Positions 1 through 11,010 are shown, counted from the first letter of the stretch. The stretch: DNA of 64,000 nucleotides from Apiotrichum sp. Y4204 (GCA_025531455.1 JAMYHL010000062.1:124001-188000), one strand, 5' to 3'. Notes: generated by a model from the sequence alone, not told the origin. Numbers and translations: made by a program.

Positions 1-2308
1 TTGTGCCGCATAATTAGTCTCGTAGCTCGCTAGCACGACAAGTTTCACGGAGTAATTGGCGCTCTGACCTCGCTCCAACTCCGGTCCTCGCGGCGTCCCC
101 CGTGCACCATCGTGCCGCACCACTTGGGGCACCCAGCCCGGAACACGCCCGAGACTGGGGAAGCGTGGACCTCCAGTGCCGGAAGTGGGGAGCACGCGGG
201 GAGTGCGACGGCAATGATGCCATTCACATGCCGTATCCTGGCCCCATGTTTCTTCTTACGGCCCGACTGGTTTCCTGTCATCCTGCTGTGATCCTGGCCC
301 TTCCACCAGTCACGTTGTCGTCCGCTTCAAGTCACGCCCGCGGCTGTAAGCCTACAGTTCAGGCACCTCGACAACTCTGTATGCTCGTGTGCCAAATACC
401 TCGTCGATCCTACCAGATCGGATTGCGCTGCTGGATCTGTAACCTGCGGGATGTCTGGACACAACGCAGAATAAACGGTCCTTACGTTAAATCGGGACTC
501 GCTAATATCGCGTCTGTTGCCGCGGGTAGCTGAGGCGTTGGCTCGCATCTACGGCCGGGTAGCGCAAGGTGACGATCATATGATCTCAATGGCGCTCAAC
601 ACGACTGGTGTGGCATGTGCTACCCTCCTGTCGTCTCGCAATAGCTCAATTCCTCAACATCACTGCCGACACCCTGCGGTGAAACAAAGCGGGTGGGGAA
701 CCCAATGACTACAGATAGCTCTGTACACTCTGGTACTATTCTGGCCCTTCCGGCCGAAGTCCATTATCCTACGACGGACGCACGCCGTCTGCAGCGAGGA
801 CAATCGAATGACAGAATTGGCTGAGGAGTGGAGCGGGCAACTGTCAAAGCCGTACCCGTGTTTGTCTGCTCGCAACTGCTCGCGAGACAGCTGGTAGCGG
901 CTAAAAGCGGCAAAGATAAACCTTAGTAGGCCCCAGGCTCCAGGCACAACCTTTCTTGGCCTCTACAGTTCCCCGGGAATCTCTCAGGATTTCAGTACTG
1001 CCAGTCGGGAATTGGCCGAGCACACGAGCTGGAAAAGTGCTTGGCACAATGGGATCATGGCAGATTAAACCTCGACCTCAAGAAATGTAAACCTTGGCGA
1101 GCATAAGGAGCTCTCAGAACGATACCCCAGCATCCAGCTTCGAGAGCCAAGAGACTATAATCCACTGAAGCCAAGCCATCATGCCCCCCAAATCTCGGCT
1201 GTCCACGGGGGCGGCTTGGGCCGCCACCGCGCCGAGTTCGCTGTCGCGCCGGTGCGGGCCTCAGGGCCGCTACTCGCACACAATGGTGCCTGGTTTGTCC
1301 ACTCCCGCCTCGGTCCCCAAGCGGTCGGCGCAGGTCGGCGCGCCTCCGAGACAGCCATGCGGCGCGGGCCGAGGCGCTAGGAGTAGTCACTGTGGCTGTG
1401 AAACGCATGGCTCAGTCACCAGGATATGCAGGATACAGGATAACAAGTCGATGAGGACGTAGACGAGCCTGATGACGGTGAGAGTGGCCAGTCAACGTGA
1501 AGCGCGCTCGGCCGAGTCCCTGGGCGCCCCAACATCGGTGCGTCGGCCTAGGCCCGAACTACCAGGACATATGAAGATCGCATAGGTGCTCAGCATGGGT
1601 CCTGGCGAACGTATTTCTTTCTCGGGCTATGGTAACTACGCGAACTTGTCAGGAAAGCAACAGTACGCGAACCTCGTCAGGACAGAAAGCGGAATGTTGT
1701 CGCCCTGCCGTCTTCGGACTTGCTGGATCTCGATCTCGATCACGATCACGATTGCAAGCGCGTCCATAGCTTAGCGAACCACTACCACCCATGTTCCATC
1801 ATCTGGGCCTCGCTGGGCGGCGACATTAACGCAGACCGCAAGCGTCATCCGAGTGTCTCTAAACGGTGAGCTCGCTGCGGTCATCAAGCGAGCATACCGC
1901 GGATCGAGCCGTTGGGCTATTCCTGCGGATACGGGAGCCATTTTGGGCCTCACGACAGGGCGGCCACTTTCGCTGCCGAGCTTCCAACAACAACCGTGCT
2001 TTGTTTGGTTCTCGTTCTTTCAAGTCCGATGTCCCTGTTCTGACTTTTCCGTTCTGAGCTTCGGAGCTCATACATAACCCACAAGACGGTGGCTGTTCTG
2101 ATGCGCTTGGTATGGCTGGTCTCTTCCATTCGAGGACCCTTTCCGCAGCTTCGACTGGGGCCCCGCAATGCTCTCCAGAGTGTGGGGCACCCCGATCGCC
2201 TCCTGATCGGTCTGCTAAGCGCCTTGGGTCCCCACAGGTGTTTGTCATGTCCATCGACTCTCGGGATGTGTACATCAGTATACTCTCCACTCCTCTCATC
2301 ATTTGAGC
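1..2308. other. Intergenic, no gene recognised
   Basis: Open frames here are short, overlap on both strands and show no domain, signal peptide or intron pattern I recognise. A short CGATCT/CGATCA-type run lies at about 1729-1752. The last few hundred bases are presumably the promoter and leader of the decarboxylase that starts at 2309. Confidence 0.5.
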
Positions 2309-4010
2309 ATGTCCGACGCTACAGACTTTGGCGCGCTCCTGGAATCAGTCGCCTCGCACCTCGCAGAGCGCGATGCGGCCCTCAACACGCTGCCTGTAAC
2401 GCCCACACCGGACGCAGTACGGGCCGCTGTCGCCGCCCTTCCTACGACTCTGCCGGATACAGGCCTGGGAACAGCAGCCACACTTACATATCTCCGGGAA
2501 ACACTCCTGCCGGGCTGCCTGACCGCGCAGAATGGGCCGCGGTACTTTGGATTTGTGACTGGCGGAGTCACGCCGGCGGCGCAGCTCGCGGACATCCTCG
2601 GGTCGGGGTACGACGAGAATGTCCAGGTCACGCTTCCCGACACGTCGGCCGCGACCGCTGTCGAGAGCCGCACCCTCGACCTCGTTCTTGATCTCCTCGA
2701 GATACCCCGCGAGACCTTCGCGGGGCGCACGCTCACGACCGGCGCGACGGGCTCAAACGTGCTTGGCATGGGTGGGTGCATGCTTTATCAAAGCTCACAG
2801 GACAGCCTGCGCGCGCGACTTTTTGTACGCTCACAACCCGCATCTCCCCCCATCATACAACTACGCCCAGGAGGGCCCGCCGAGCGCGGCCGACTTTCCG
2901 GGCCTGCCCTCGCCGCCGATCGTGATTCTCTCGCTGCACCCGCACTTCTCAGTACTCAAGGCGGCCGCGCTCGTCGGCCTCGGGGCCGGCCCGCGCGTCG
3001 TCCAGCCCCTCAACCCCGATGAGGACGAGCTTACCGTGGATCTCGAGAACCTTGAGGCGCGCCTCCAGCAGGAGAAAAGTGTGGGCCGCGGCGTGATTGT
3101 GTCGTATGGCCTGGGCGAGGTGAATACCGGCGCGTTCGGGTCGGGGTTACCGGAAATTGCGGGGTTGTGTAAGCAGTACGGCGCATGGCTGCATGTTGAT
3201 GCCGGTAGGTTGTGAAAGTTCTCGAACCAGAGTGTTCTGATCACAGCATTTGGCGGCTTTGCCGGCATCGTCCCGGAGATGAAGCACCTTGTCGAGGGTA
3301 TGGATCTGGCCGACTCGCTGACATTGGATGGTGAGCTAACTCTGAGATGTGAGCTCATGACAGGCCACAAGTGGCTGAACGTCCCGTACGACTGCGGCAT
3401 TTTCTTTACGCGTTCCAAGACGGCCCTTCCTAGCCTTCTTGGACCCGCAGCATCCAATGCGCCGGCATACCTCTCGGCCTCACCCTCGACGTCCGCCGCG
3501 CCCGCCGCTGGAGGCGTGGACCACGCCCTCGTCCCGAGCCCGCTGTACGTCAACATCGAGAACTCGCGGAGGTTCCGCGCGCTTCCCCTCTTTGCGAGCT
3601 TGATGTCTCTCGGCCGCGAGGGGTATGCCGGTGAGTATTCAGTCCGCGTCAACAGCTGAACGCTAGACATTATTCGGCGCAACTGTGCGTTTGCGCGGCG
3701 CGTCGCTGCCTACATCCACACGCACCCGGCCTACGAGCTCCTAAACGCCACTGGTGACTCGGACCCCGCGATTGTTCCCCTCAACATTGTGCTCTTCTCC
3801 GGCGCGCCGGGCTCGCGCTTCCCGCCCCACAAGGAAGGGTCGTCGGCGCGCCTTACGGCCGCGATCAACGCGTCGCGCAAGATGTACGTTACCGGCACGC
3901 GGTGGGATGGCGTCGGGGCCGTGCGCCTCGCGGTGAGTAATTGGCGCACGACTGATGCGGACTGGGAGGTCGTGAAGGAGGTGCTGGACCTTGTGGCTCG
4001 GGAGGGCTAG
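2309..4010 (+). CDS. PLP-dependent group II amino-acid decarboxylase (aromatic-L-amino-acid/tyrosine decarboxylase-like)
   Basis: Five exons: 2309-2771, 2806-3204, 3247-3330, 3364-3630, 3667-4010, giving 518 aa; the four introns are only 33-42 nt. I start at the ATG at 2309 because the frame upstream opens only with a TTG. The protein has the fold-type I PLP enzyme pattern. It shows an N-terminal substrate region with GPRYFGFVTGG, the cofactor aspartate in WLHVDAAFGG, and the Schiff-base lysine in DGHKWLNVPYDCG; this last motif is assembled only after splicing of the 33-nt intron. The family decarboxylates amino acids such as tyrosine, DOPA or tryptophan in the cytosol, but substrate cannot be fixed from sequence. 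A glutamate/sphingosine-type decarboxylase is less likely given length and motif. It is convergent with the F-box-like gene. An amine made here could feed the phenylacetate/homogentisate cluster 8 kb away, which is only inference. Confidence 0.85.
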
Positions 4011-4158
4011 CTGTGCGGTGTTGTGGCGTCTGAAGTGTAAAATGCGAAACGGGATGATAATGACCACCACCAAGTGTGGAGCGAGTAGAATACAGTTCAT
4101 GTGCTATGTATATACACCGGGATCATACAGAACAGCTGCGAAATTTCCAGAACAAAGA

Positions 4159-5424
4159 TCAGCGGCCCACGCCCTCATACTCTGGGGGGTGAGCAAGGAG
4201 TAGGCGCTCACGATCTGAAAGCGACGCTTCCCATTCATCAAACGTCGGCGTCGAAATGCGGGATATAGTATCGAGCTGATGCTCATACGAGTCATAAGGC
4301 AGCGTGCGCTGGGCGCCGGTATGGATGCCCTTGTGCCAAGATGCGTGGCCGGGCGCAAAGTCCCGTGCCGAGTGGATGAACGCCGGAATACTTTCCCTCG
4401 CCGCTTTGAGTACATCCTCAGGCCGGGGGTCCACGAGCTCCAGCCCAAGCGTCGAGCGATGCACGTTCTCGAGGCCGACGATCTGGAGCCGCGCCGTGGC
4501 GATATTACACAGAAACCCAGTCAGGAGGTCCGTGAAGATGCCCACCGGGCGCGTTAGATGGCCCACCGATTCTGTCGGGCCGTCAAAGCGGCACGGCGCG
4601 AGGACGATGACGATGGACTGTATTTCCTCTGGCACCTTGATATTGATATCGGCCATGGAGACGGGGACGTACGGATCGTACGCTAGGTGGAGGACGTATG
4701 CGCTGCACGGGGGCACCTCGATTGACGCGCCGGGCCAGAACCAGTGCGGATCGTACTGCGACTCCATGATACAGAGGTAGTCGACATAAGTGTCTGCGCT
4801 GATCCACGGGCTTGCCGCGCCCTCGAGCGCGTTCCGCCGACGGGCAATCAGCGGGGCCCGGAGTAATGGCGCGATGAGGCGCGATGCCGAGCGCAGTGTG
4901 TCCTCCCCCGTGGTCGCGTCGTCAAAGCCGTCGTCGTAAAACTCGTGCATCACATTCTGCACGTCGTCCGTCACGGTGCGTGCTGTTGATCCGCGGTATT
5001 TTTTCTCAAGCGAGTCACCGAAATCCACCACGCGGACAATGGCGAGCTGGCGGGCGCGCGCGGCCTGGCGGACGGCACGGCGCGCACAGGGATGCTCGGC
5101 CGATTGCCAGGGTAAGAACGGAAGGCGGGGAAAGGGGGAGATGGGGGCGCGCAGCTCGATGTCCCGGCACCGTGCGGGGGGCATGGCAGCCACGACATGG
5201 TGGAAAAGCCGCGCGTCTGCAAACTCGAGGTATTCTCGTGATGTGGAGCGCACTCTGAGCAGCTCGGAGAGCGGGAGGTAGCCGAAGATGGCGCGGACAA
5301 TGTGCGGGAAGCTCGTGTGGTCCAGATACGTTCTTGTGCAGTCGTGTGCGTGTTTCCGCGTGCGGGCGGCTGCGGCCCTGCCTGCGCCTGAGGCGGAGAA
5401 GACTCGCTTCCCCGGAGTTTGCAT
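4159..5424 (-). CDS. F-box-like domain protein
   Basis: Single open exon of 421 aa starting at the ATG at 5424; the frame stays open to another ATG at 5502 (447 aa), so the start is uncertain. After a basic N-terminus, roughly residues 35-80 resemble an F-box: SFPHIVRAIFGYLPLSELL followed by a VRSTSREYLEF helix. The rest shows no repeats or catalytic motif I recognise. F-box proteins usually recruit substrates to SCF ubiquitin ligases through Skp1, and large families of F-box-like proteins of this size occur in tremellomycete genomes. The 3' end lies about 150 bp from that of the decarboxylase on the other strand, so the two genes converge. No partner or substrate can be named. Confidence 0.6.
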   Translation of the reverse strand: MQTPGKRVFSASGAGRAAAARTRKHAHDCTRTYLDHTSFPHIVRAIFGYLPLSELLRVRSTSREYLEFADARLFHHVVAAMPPARCRDIELRAPISPFPRLPFLPWQSAEHPCARRAVRQAARARQLAIVRVVDFGDSLEKKYRGSTARTVTDDVQNVMHEFYDDGFDDATTGEDTLRSASRLIAPLLRAPLIARRRNALEGAASPWISADTYVDYLCIMESQYDPHWFWPGASIEVPPCSAYVLHLAYDPYVPVSMADINIKVPEEIQSIVIVLAPCRFDGPTESVGHLTRPVGIFTDLLTGFLCNIATARLQIVGLENVHRSTLGLELVDPRPEDVLKAARESIPAFIHSARDFAPGHASWHKGIHTGAQRTLPYDSYEHQLDTISRISTPTFDEWEASLSDRERLLLAHPPEYEGVGR

Positions 5425-5952
5425 GAGGTGAGTGTTATTGATGGAGGAGTGGAGACAGTGGAGAGACAGTGGGGAGTGTAGAGTGTGGGCAACATGGACC
5501 ATTGGAGCGGTAGAAGTGCGTCATCAGATGATGAGCACGGGTTTCCGACTCACGCGACCGTTCTCGTGTTCTTCTCATGGCCACAAGTCACGTGATTCCA
5601 CAGCAAACCTAAACTGTTTCGTGTTTCGTATGCTCCAGCGCTCCTCTGGCGAAAGAGTTACCAAGTAGATCATCATCTTACGCATTCGAGAGAGACTATT
5701 GGGAGACCAAGATCCTAGCTCTGTGCTGGCTCCACGTCTCATCTCGTCAGCAAAGCCAGCCCAAGGAAACTGCTGTTACGAAGTCTCGGAGCTTTGCAGT
5801 ACACTCGCACAGCCCCCGAGTTCTCTAGTGGCCGGCCCCGCCATGAGCAACAGCAGACCAACTGAGGCAACTTGCAAACTTGCAAACGGTACGCATGCAG
5901 CAACTACATCAAGTACAGCCGGTGTTGAAACTGACCGTACACCATTGGCTAT
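5425..5952. other. Intergenic, no gene recognised
   Basis: Space between the F-box-like gene start and the 3' end of the small secreted protein gene. Only short, unconvincing frames are seen. Confidence 0.5.
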
Positions 5953-6237
5953 TTACGCCCACTTGACCTCGCGCTCGTCAACATGGGCGGTGGTCTCGCC
6001 GTCGTCGCCGTAAAAAATAACCGTGCGCCTGTCATTGTTGGGCTCCGGCTTGGGCTCCGGCTCGGGTTCGGGCTCGGGGTACGCGTCGCGCCGTTGCGCT
6101 CCGCCCTTGTTGTCCCATTTGATGGACTTTTCGTCGACTTCGAAGGTGGTTTTGCCGTCGTCGTCGTAGAAGATAATGTTGGCGGTGGCGGTGAGTGCCA
6201 GGACGGCCATGAGGAGGAGAGTGAGGGTAGTCTTCAT
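5953..6237 (-). CDS. Small secreted precursor with two FY(G/D)DDG repeats
   Basis: Single exon, 94 aa. I start at the ATG at 6237 because it begins a clear signal peptide (residues 1-19, MKTTLTLLLMAVLALTATA), although the frame is open further upstream. The mature part is two related about 22-residue units. Unit 1 (about 20-42) begins NIIFYDDDGKTT and unit 2 (about 72-94) begins TVIFYGDDGETT; both run on as V-D-E-x-x-[IV]-K-W. Between them lies a (PE)n-PKPEP linker at 54-66. RR dipeptides at 49-50 and 70-71 bracket the linker and are plausible Kex2 sites. There is no cysteine. The FYGDDG motif recurs in the peptide gene at 8453, 2.2 kb away and divergent. No known family is recognised; the role may be a secreted repeat peptide, but this is inference. 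Confidence 0.65.
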   Translation of the reverse strand: MKTTLTLLLMAVLALTATANIIFYDDDGKTTFEVDEKSIKWDNKGGAQRRDAYPEPEPEPEPKPEPNNDRRTVIFYGDDGETTAHVDEREVKWA

Positions 6238-8452
6238 GGTCAGAGGGATGGGGTTTGGTTGTCGGCTTGGTTGAGTTTGGTTGGTGGTCGTAAGTGAGTT
6301 TGAATGGTCCTGTTGGGTACAGTATGGAGTGCGCATAGGAGGCACTACCGTGTGTTATACGTCCTCTGCACAAAACAGCTACTATCCGCAGGTCAAGAAC
6401 GACCTTGTCATCTAGCAGTATACAAGCCTCGGCATCCCCATCAGAATAATGCCAAGGACGCGGTTTACTGTTCCGCTGGACTTTAAACGCATGACCGCGA
6501 AGATTGAGTGTGGAGAGCGCCCTTGTTGGATTACGCGTCCGATAGTGAGGACATGAAGTCAAAAACCCAATGCCAAGGCAAGATCGACAACAACTCCACT
6601 CTGCATGTCCAGCGGGAACCATTTATGCGTCCATGACACTGTACGCTCTGCTCTTCCCAGCCTGGCAACTACATCATCTTCACGACGGCAAGCATAACAT
6701 GCCCAATCCGCCGGAGATCGTCACTCCCAGCTTCCCACCCTCTGGTCCGCATTTGGAACTAGGCAACGAGTACCCGACAGTTCCCATCGCCCACCTCGCA
6801 GCTCGGCAACTCACGCGCGGAGACCCGCACAGCGCGAAACCTTGTTCCACACCTGGGGATCCTCACGGCCGGATTCCAGAATTCCGCGCCTGTCAGGAGT
6901 TTTGCAGGGCGGCAGCGGAATTTACGTTATGGTTCATTTTGTCGTACCCAAGCGGTGTCGCCAAGCAGGAACCACCAGTGCACTTGATGGATCACGCGAG
7001 TTTTGACTTGGGCCTCAACTCCAGCAGGTTTGTGCACACTTGGAGAATTCCAGTGCTTGGTGATCTTTACGTTCGGGCATTGCCATCGGAACTTTGAGGT
7101 TTTTACTGCTACGGTAACTTGCATGCGGGATCAAGTTTCGGCAAGGCATCATCCGATCATCCGTCATCCACCGGTTGGCGGCCGACACATATCAGGAGGG
7201 CAAAGGCACAGTCAGCACCGAACAGTAGACCAAAGCAAAGTGTCCAGTCTGCACAGCCTACAGTGACAACGCAGGAGTAACTTGTCGATGAGGGGAATAT
7301 TCATCGCGCATCAATTATGTCTACCGTCGGAAGGTAATGCGTCCCGACAGGTCGGGCATCTCCCACCCCACAGTGAAGCCTATGGCAATGTATTGGGCCC
7401 AGTCACAAGTCCGCAGTGTCGTTGATACAAAAACCACCGGCACCGCTATCAGCCCAAGGCGCTAATCTTATCTCGCGAATTCGGGCTGTGGAGTGGCCGT
7501 GGCAGTGGCAGTGGCAGTGATGATATCTCCGTCGGGCCCACCTACAATCACCTCGTCCGCGGCGGGGCGTACACTTCACATCGGTCAGACTAAAGGAAAA
7601 TGGCAGGAAGCATGTTCCGCTGGACCCCGGGACAACATCAATGCTGACATTCTTACAGTATAGTGCAATGGAGGGGGACTCACCGCCAAGACGATTCAAG
7701 CAACATCTTGCAAACTATCGCCTGCGGATCGATGGAGCCCGGAAAGCTCACTGGACGGTTGTGACCATCCGATCCGCAATATTAGCTATCACTTGCGTAG
7801 CTATCAGGCTATGAGCTCCGCTGGACCTCGCTGCGATCCCGACGAGCCCATGACACACGCCGTCTACCGTGTTCAATTTCAAGAGGCATGGGTGCTGGAA
7901 CACCAATGGAAGGCAAACAGCGACCGTTCCGTCGATCCGCACTCGCTGTCTGGTCCTCCATGGCGTCTAATGACTACCTGTTATTCGGTCCAGAGCCCTC
8001 CTCCTCGCTCGAAGAAAGCACTTCTCGTTTTGCACACCCCATGAAGCTCAGAACACCTCGCGGGCCGTTGGAATCGTCGAGCAGCAACGGAACCGCCATA
8101 ACCTTCACAGCAGTTAACGTTGGCAACAATGGAGAGCAAACTAGCGGAACGACGGAAGTCGCTACACACCATTATTGCTCGAAACGAGGTGGGATGACTA
8201 CGAGCGCTTCATGCCAGCTCTCTCATGGGGGCTCTCATGAGCGGCTCTATGGCCATTCTCATGGAAAGTCGGACTTGAACATTTCGACGAAACATTGCTT
8301 CTGAAAGATATATAAGGAGGGGGTCTGGACGACTTTTGAAGACCATCAACAACAGCTCCCCTCCACTCCACAACAACAGCACTACTCGAGTCCCCGCGAC
8401 CGATAACTACTACTACAACCAAACCAACCAACCCAACCTACAGACTCCCACA
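6238..8452. other. Divergent promoter region between the two FYxDDG precursor genes
   Basis: About 2.2 kb. Several frames are open (for example 6570-7097 on +), but none shows a domain, signal peptide or spliceable continuation. A GGCAGT triple repeat lies near 7501-7518. A TATA-like box precedes the gene on the right. Confidence 0.5.
8307..8316 (+). promoter_or_regulatory. TATA box of the Cys-rich peptide gene
   Basis: ATATATAAGG-type box about 140 bp upstream of the ATG at 8453. It is followed by a C/A-rich leader (CCAACCAACC) of the kind seen in highly expressed fungal secreted-protein genes. Confidence 0.55.
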
Positions 8453-8713
8453 ATGAAGGCCGCCTTTATCCTCGTCGCCCTCGCCGCTGCCGCCTCGGCT
8501 CTCCCCGGTACTCTCCAGGAGGAGAAGCGCGGGATCACGTTCTACGGCGACGACGGCACCACGGTCGAGAACGCCGGCGGCAAGGACCTCGTCATGGCCC
8601 CGAAGGAGGGCGACAACCAGAAGCGCTCGGGCTCGGAGCGCCGCTGGTGCTTCTCCTGCGGCATCTGCTGGCGCCGCGGCCACAGGGGACGCTGCTGCAC
8701 CACCAACTGCTGA
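8453..8713 (+). CDS. Secreted pre-pro-peptide ending in a short cationic six-cysteine peptide
   Basis: Single exon, 86 aa. Residues 1-17 are a signal peptide (MKAAFILVALAAAASAL). The propeptide is cut into blocks by dibasic sites: KR at 25-26, KR at 57-58 and RR at 63-64. The block after the first KR starts GITFYGDDGTT, matching the FYGDDG repeats of the gene at 5953-6237. After RR64 come 22 residues (65-86) with all six cysteines of the protein (C66, C69, C72, C81, C82, C86; pattern C-x2-C-x2-C-x8-C-C-x3-C). This block also holds five arginines, one histidine and two tryptophans. It looks like a Kex2-released, disulfide-rich cationic peptide. The cysteine spacing is loosely reminiscent of hepcidin-type peptides, but I do not claim homology. 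An antimicrobial, signalling or metal-binding role is inference. The start is fixed by the signal peptide and the leader. Confidence 0.7.
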   Translation: MKAAFILVALAAAASALPGTLQEEKRGITFYGDDGTTVENAGGKDLVMAPKEGDNQKRSGSERRWCFSCGICWRRGHRGRCCTTNC

Positions 8714-9313
8714 GCACTAAGCATTCGAAGAGTATTCGCCCTGGTGGCGAGATACTAGGACCGCGAGACTGCAGTGAGTCCTCGGACGAGAAGAGTAGAC
8801 TGGTGCTTGTGCTAACCTTCACAGCTCGAGGCGGGAGCGAGCGATAAACGAAAATTCCGAAAACTCCATCAATAGTGTTCCGTAGTAGTTGTCAGAAGAG
8901 AATGAATGGGGTGCAGTCACAACATGGGAACCGCGCGCGCATTTGGCCCTGATAATACTGATACTCTATGGCGCAATCGTTCCTTTGCACTGAAACAAAG
9001 CACCAAGATCTCTATGTCGACCATGTCATCATTACCTGCCTCAAAGATGATCGGTGATCAAGTTAAGCTTAATGCCAAGGAACACCCCTGCCGGATCCAG
9101 CCTAACCGGTGTTCAGCATGATCCACAACTTCGGATGTAAACAGTAGCCGACGCGATGGAATCAATCCGCAGCACCCAAGACACGTTTCGCTCTCTGCAT
9201 CTGACAGTCACTCTCAGATCAACTCTTCCCATACATTAACACTACTATCTCTATCTCTACAACACGCCAGGATCAATGGCATGAAGGCCTCAACCCGCTC
9301 CATGTCCGCCGTT
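8714..9313. other. Intergenic between convergent 3' ends
   Basis: About 600 bp of terminator and trailer space between the peptide gene and the sugar transporter. No gene recognised. Confidence 0.5.
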
Positions 9314-11010
9314 CTATGTCTGTTCAACCAGCTTCTCGTCGACCATCTTCTCGTTCTGCGGCGTCTCCAGCGAGTAGGTGTCGCCATCGGCGGTCGTGCT
9401 TTCCATCCCGCTCTGCGTCTTCATGTCCCGGAGACGCCGGGCTTCGCGGACGGCAGCACGCGGGCCGCCGACTTTCCAGATATCCTCCAGCTCCTCCATC
9501 GACAGCCCCGTCGTCTCGGGGTAGTACATCCACACAAAGGGGACGATCGTCGCGGATACGGCACCCCAGATAAGGTAGTACCGCCAACTGAGGACCTGAA
9601 GGCCGAGGGGCGTCGTGACTGACTGTCAATATCTGTCTGACAAGGGTGGAGGTACTTACGCGCAAGGACGAACTGGGTAAGCCAGAGGACTGCGGTGGAG
9701 ATGCCCCCGGCGGGAGCGCGGTAGCGGGTCGAAATGACTTCCTGGCAGTAGAGAAAGTTGACGCCGAGATACGCGAGGGGAAGGAAGATGAGGAAGAGAA
9801 AGACAAAGACGATGGCCGCGTACGCTGGGCCAAGCTTGGTGGGTGTTGTCTGGGACCCGCAGATCGCGAGGCAGAACATGCACACCGCCATGCCTGCACC
9901 AGATACCATGAAGAGGTTGCGGCGCCCGAAGCGCTCGATGGTGAAGTACGCAATGAAGCACATTGCAAACTTGAATGTGAGGGAGACGGCGGCGACGATC
10001 TTGGCGGTGGCGGGCTCGAGGCCGATGGTCCCAAAAAGGTTGTTCGAGTACGCGGTGATGATTCCTGCGCCGTTCATCTGGGTGTAGAACTGCACCGAGA
10101 CGGCGATGAAGAGGCGCCAGAGCATCTGGTCGTTTTTCTGCGAAAAGAGGCCCGTCCACTTTGTGTGGGCCACGAGGTCGTTGGCGCGCATCACCGCCGC
10201 GAGCTCGTTCTCGACCTCTTCCGAGTCTGGGGCCTGGCCGCGGATATCGGAAAACACTGCGCGTGCCTCGTCTACACGGCCGACCATGACGAGCCACCGA
10301 GGCGACTCGGGGAAAAGATACACTCCGCCCGCGACCATGAGCCCGAACACGCCCATGATGATCCCCGGGATGCGCCACTTCCACGATGCGACCGTGTCCG
10401 CCTTGCCGAATCCGTATGTGATCCACGCCGCCAGGGCAAAGCCCCCAGAGACCATGATGCCGTCGAGAATCACGTGCCCGCCGCGCTGCTTGGTCGACGA
10501 CAGCTCGGATTGCCATACCGGCACGGTCGAGATCATCATGCCGACACCCCAGCCCTGGATCACTGCGGTGTCAGTCTGGAACGTCGTCAAGGTTCATGGG
10601 GTTCTCAGTCAGGTCCCAGGGGTCCGGTTTCCCGACCTGACTCCCTGGCGGCAGTACTCACCTCGACCAAGGACCATTTGCGCCATGCTGTACGCCGCGG
10701 AGAAGAGGACGGTGCCGACAATACACAGAACCGCGCCAATCATCGTGTTGCGCCGCCGGCCGAGCTTGTTGCCGAGGTACATGACCGACAGGCAGCCGAC
10801 GATGCCACCGAGGTTGGACGCGCCATTACACGTGCCCTGTATGAGCGAATTGTGGTCCTTTAATGCTCCCGTCGTGGTGGCCGTGTTGAGTTCGGGGAAC
10901 ATTTGGAAAAAGGCGGAATAGCCCATCACGCCGCCGAAGAAGGTGAGCGAGTAGCCGAATGCGAGGAAGGTGGGGAACCCCACGAGGACGTTCATGAGCA
11001 TGTGTCTCAT
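9314..11010 (-). CDS. MFS sugar porter (hexose/maltose-type transporter)
   Basis: Three exons on the minus strand: 11010-10662, 10562-9660, 9618-9314; introns of 99 and 41 nt; 518 aa. The protein carries sugar-porter signatures: GRR-type loops (NKLGRRRN; ERFGRRN), the family motif PESPRWLV after TM6, and PETTG near the C-terminus (the PETKG-like signature). About 12 hydrophobic segments are visible. It should move a sugar or related small solute across the plasma membrane by proton symport or facilitated diffusion; substrate cannot be read. The N-terminus before TM1 is very short (the first Met is nearly in TM1), so an upstream exon could be missing. The acidic C-terminal tail is rich in Thr and Glu. 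It lies next to, but outside, the aromatic catabolic cluster and may not belong to it. Confidence 0.85.

Noticed and set aside
6570..7097. 175-codon plus-strand frame in the divergent promoter region
   Set aside because: No signal peptide, domain, repeat or intron signals; similar-length frames occur antisense.
8453..8713. Hepcidin homologue
   Set aside because: Cysteine spacing is only loosely similar and residue identity is too low to claim homology by eye.
9646..10863. 405-codon plus-strand frame
   Set aside because: Antisense shadow of the sugar porter; its composition (EEDEEEKDKDD, HRDGDEEAP) is that of a reverse-complemented transporter gene.
9314..11010. Sugar porter as part of the aromatic cluster
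   Set aside because: PESPRWLV and PETTG signatures point to sugars; 1.3 kb of spacer and no shared feature link it to the pathway genes.
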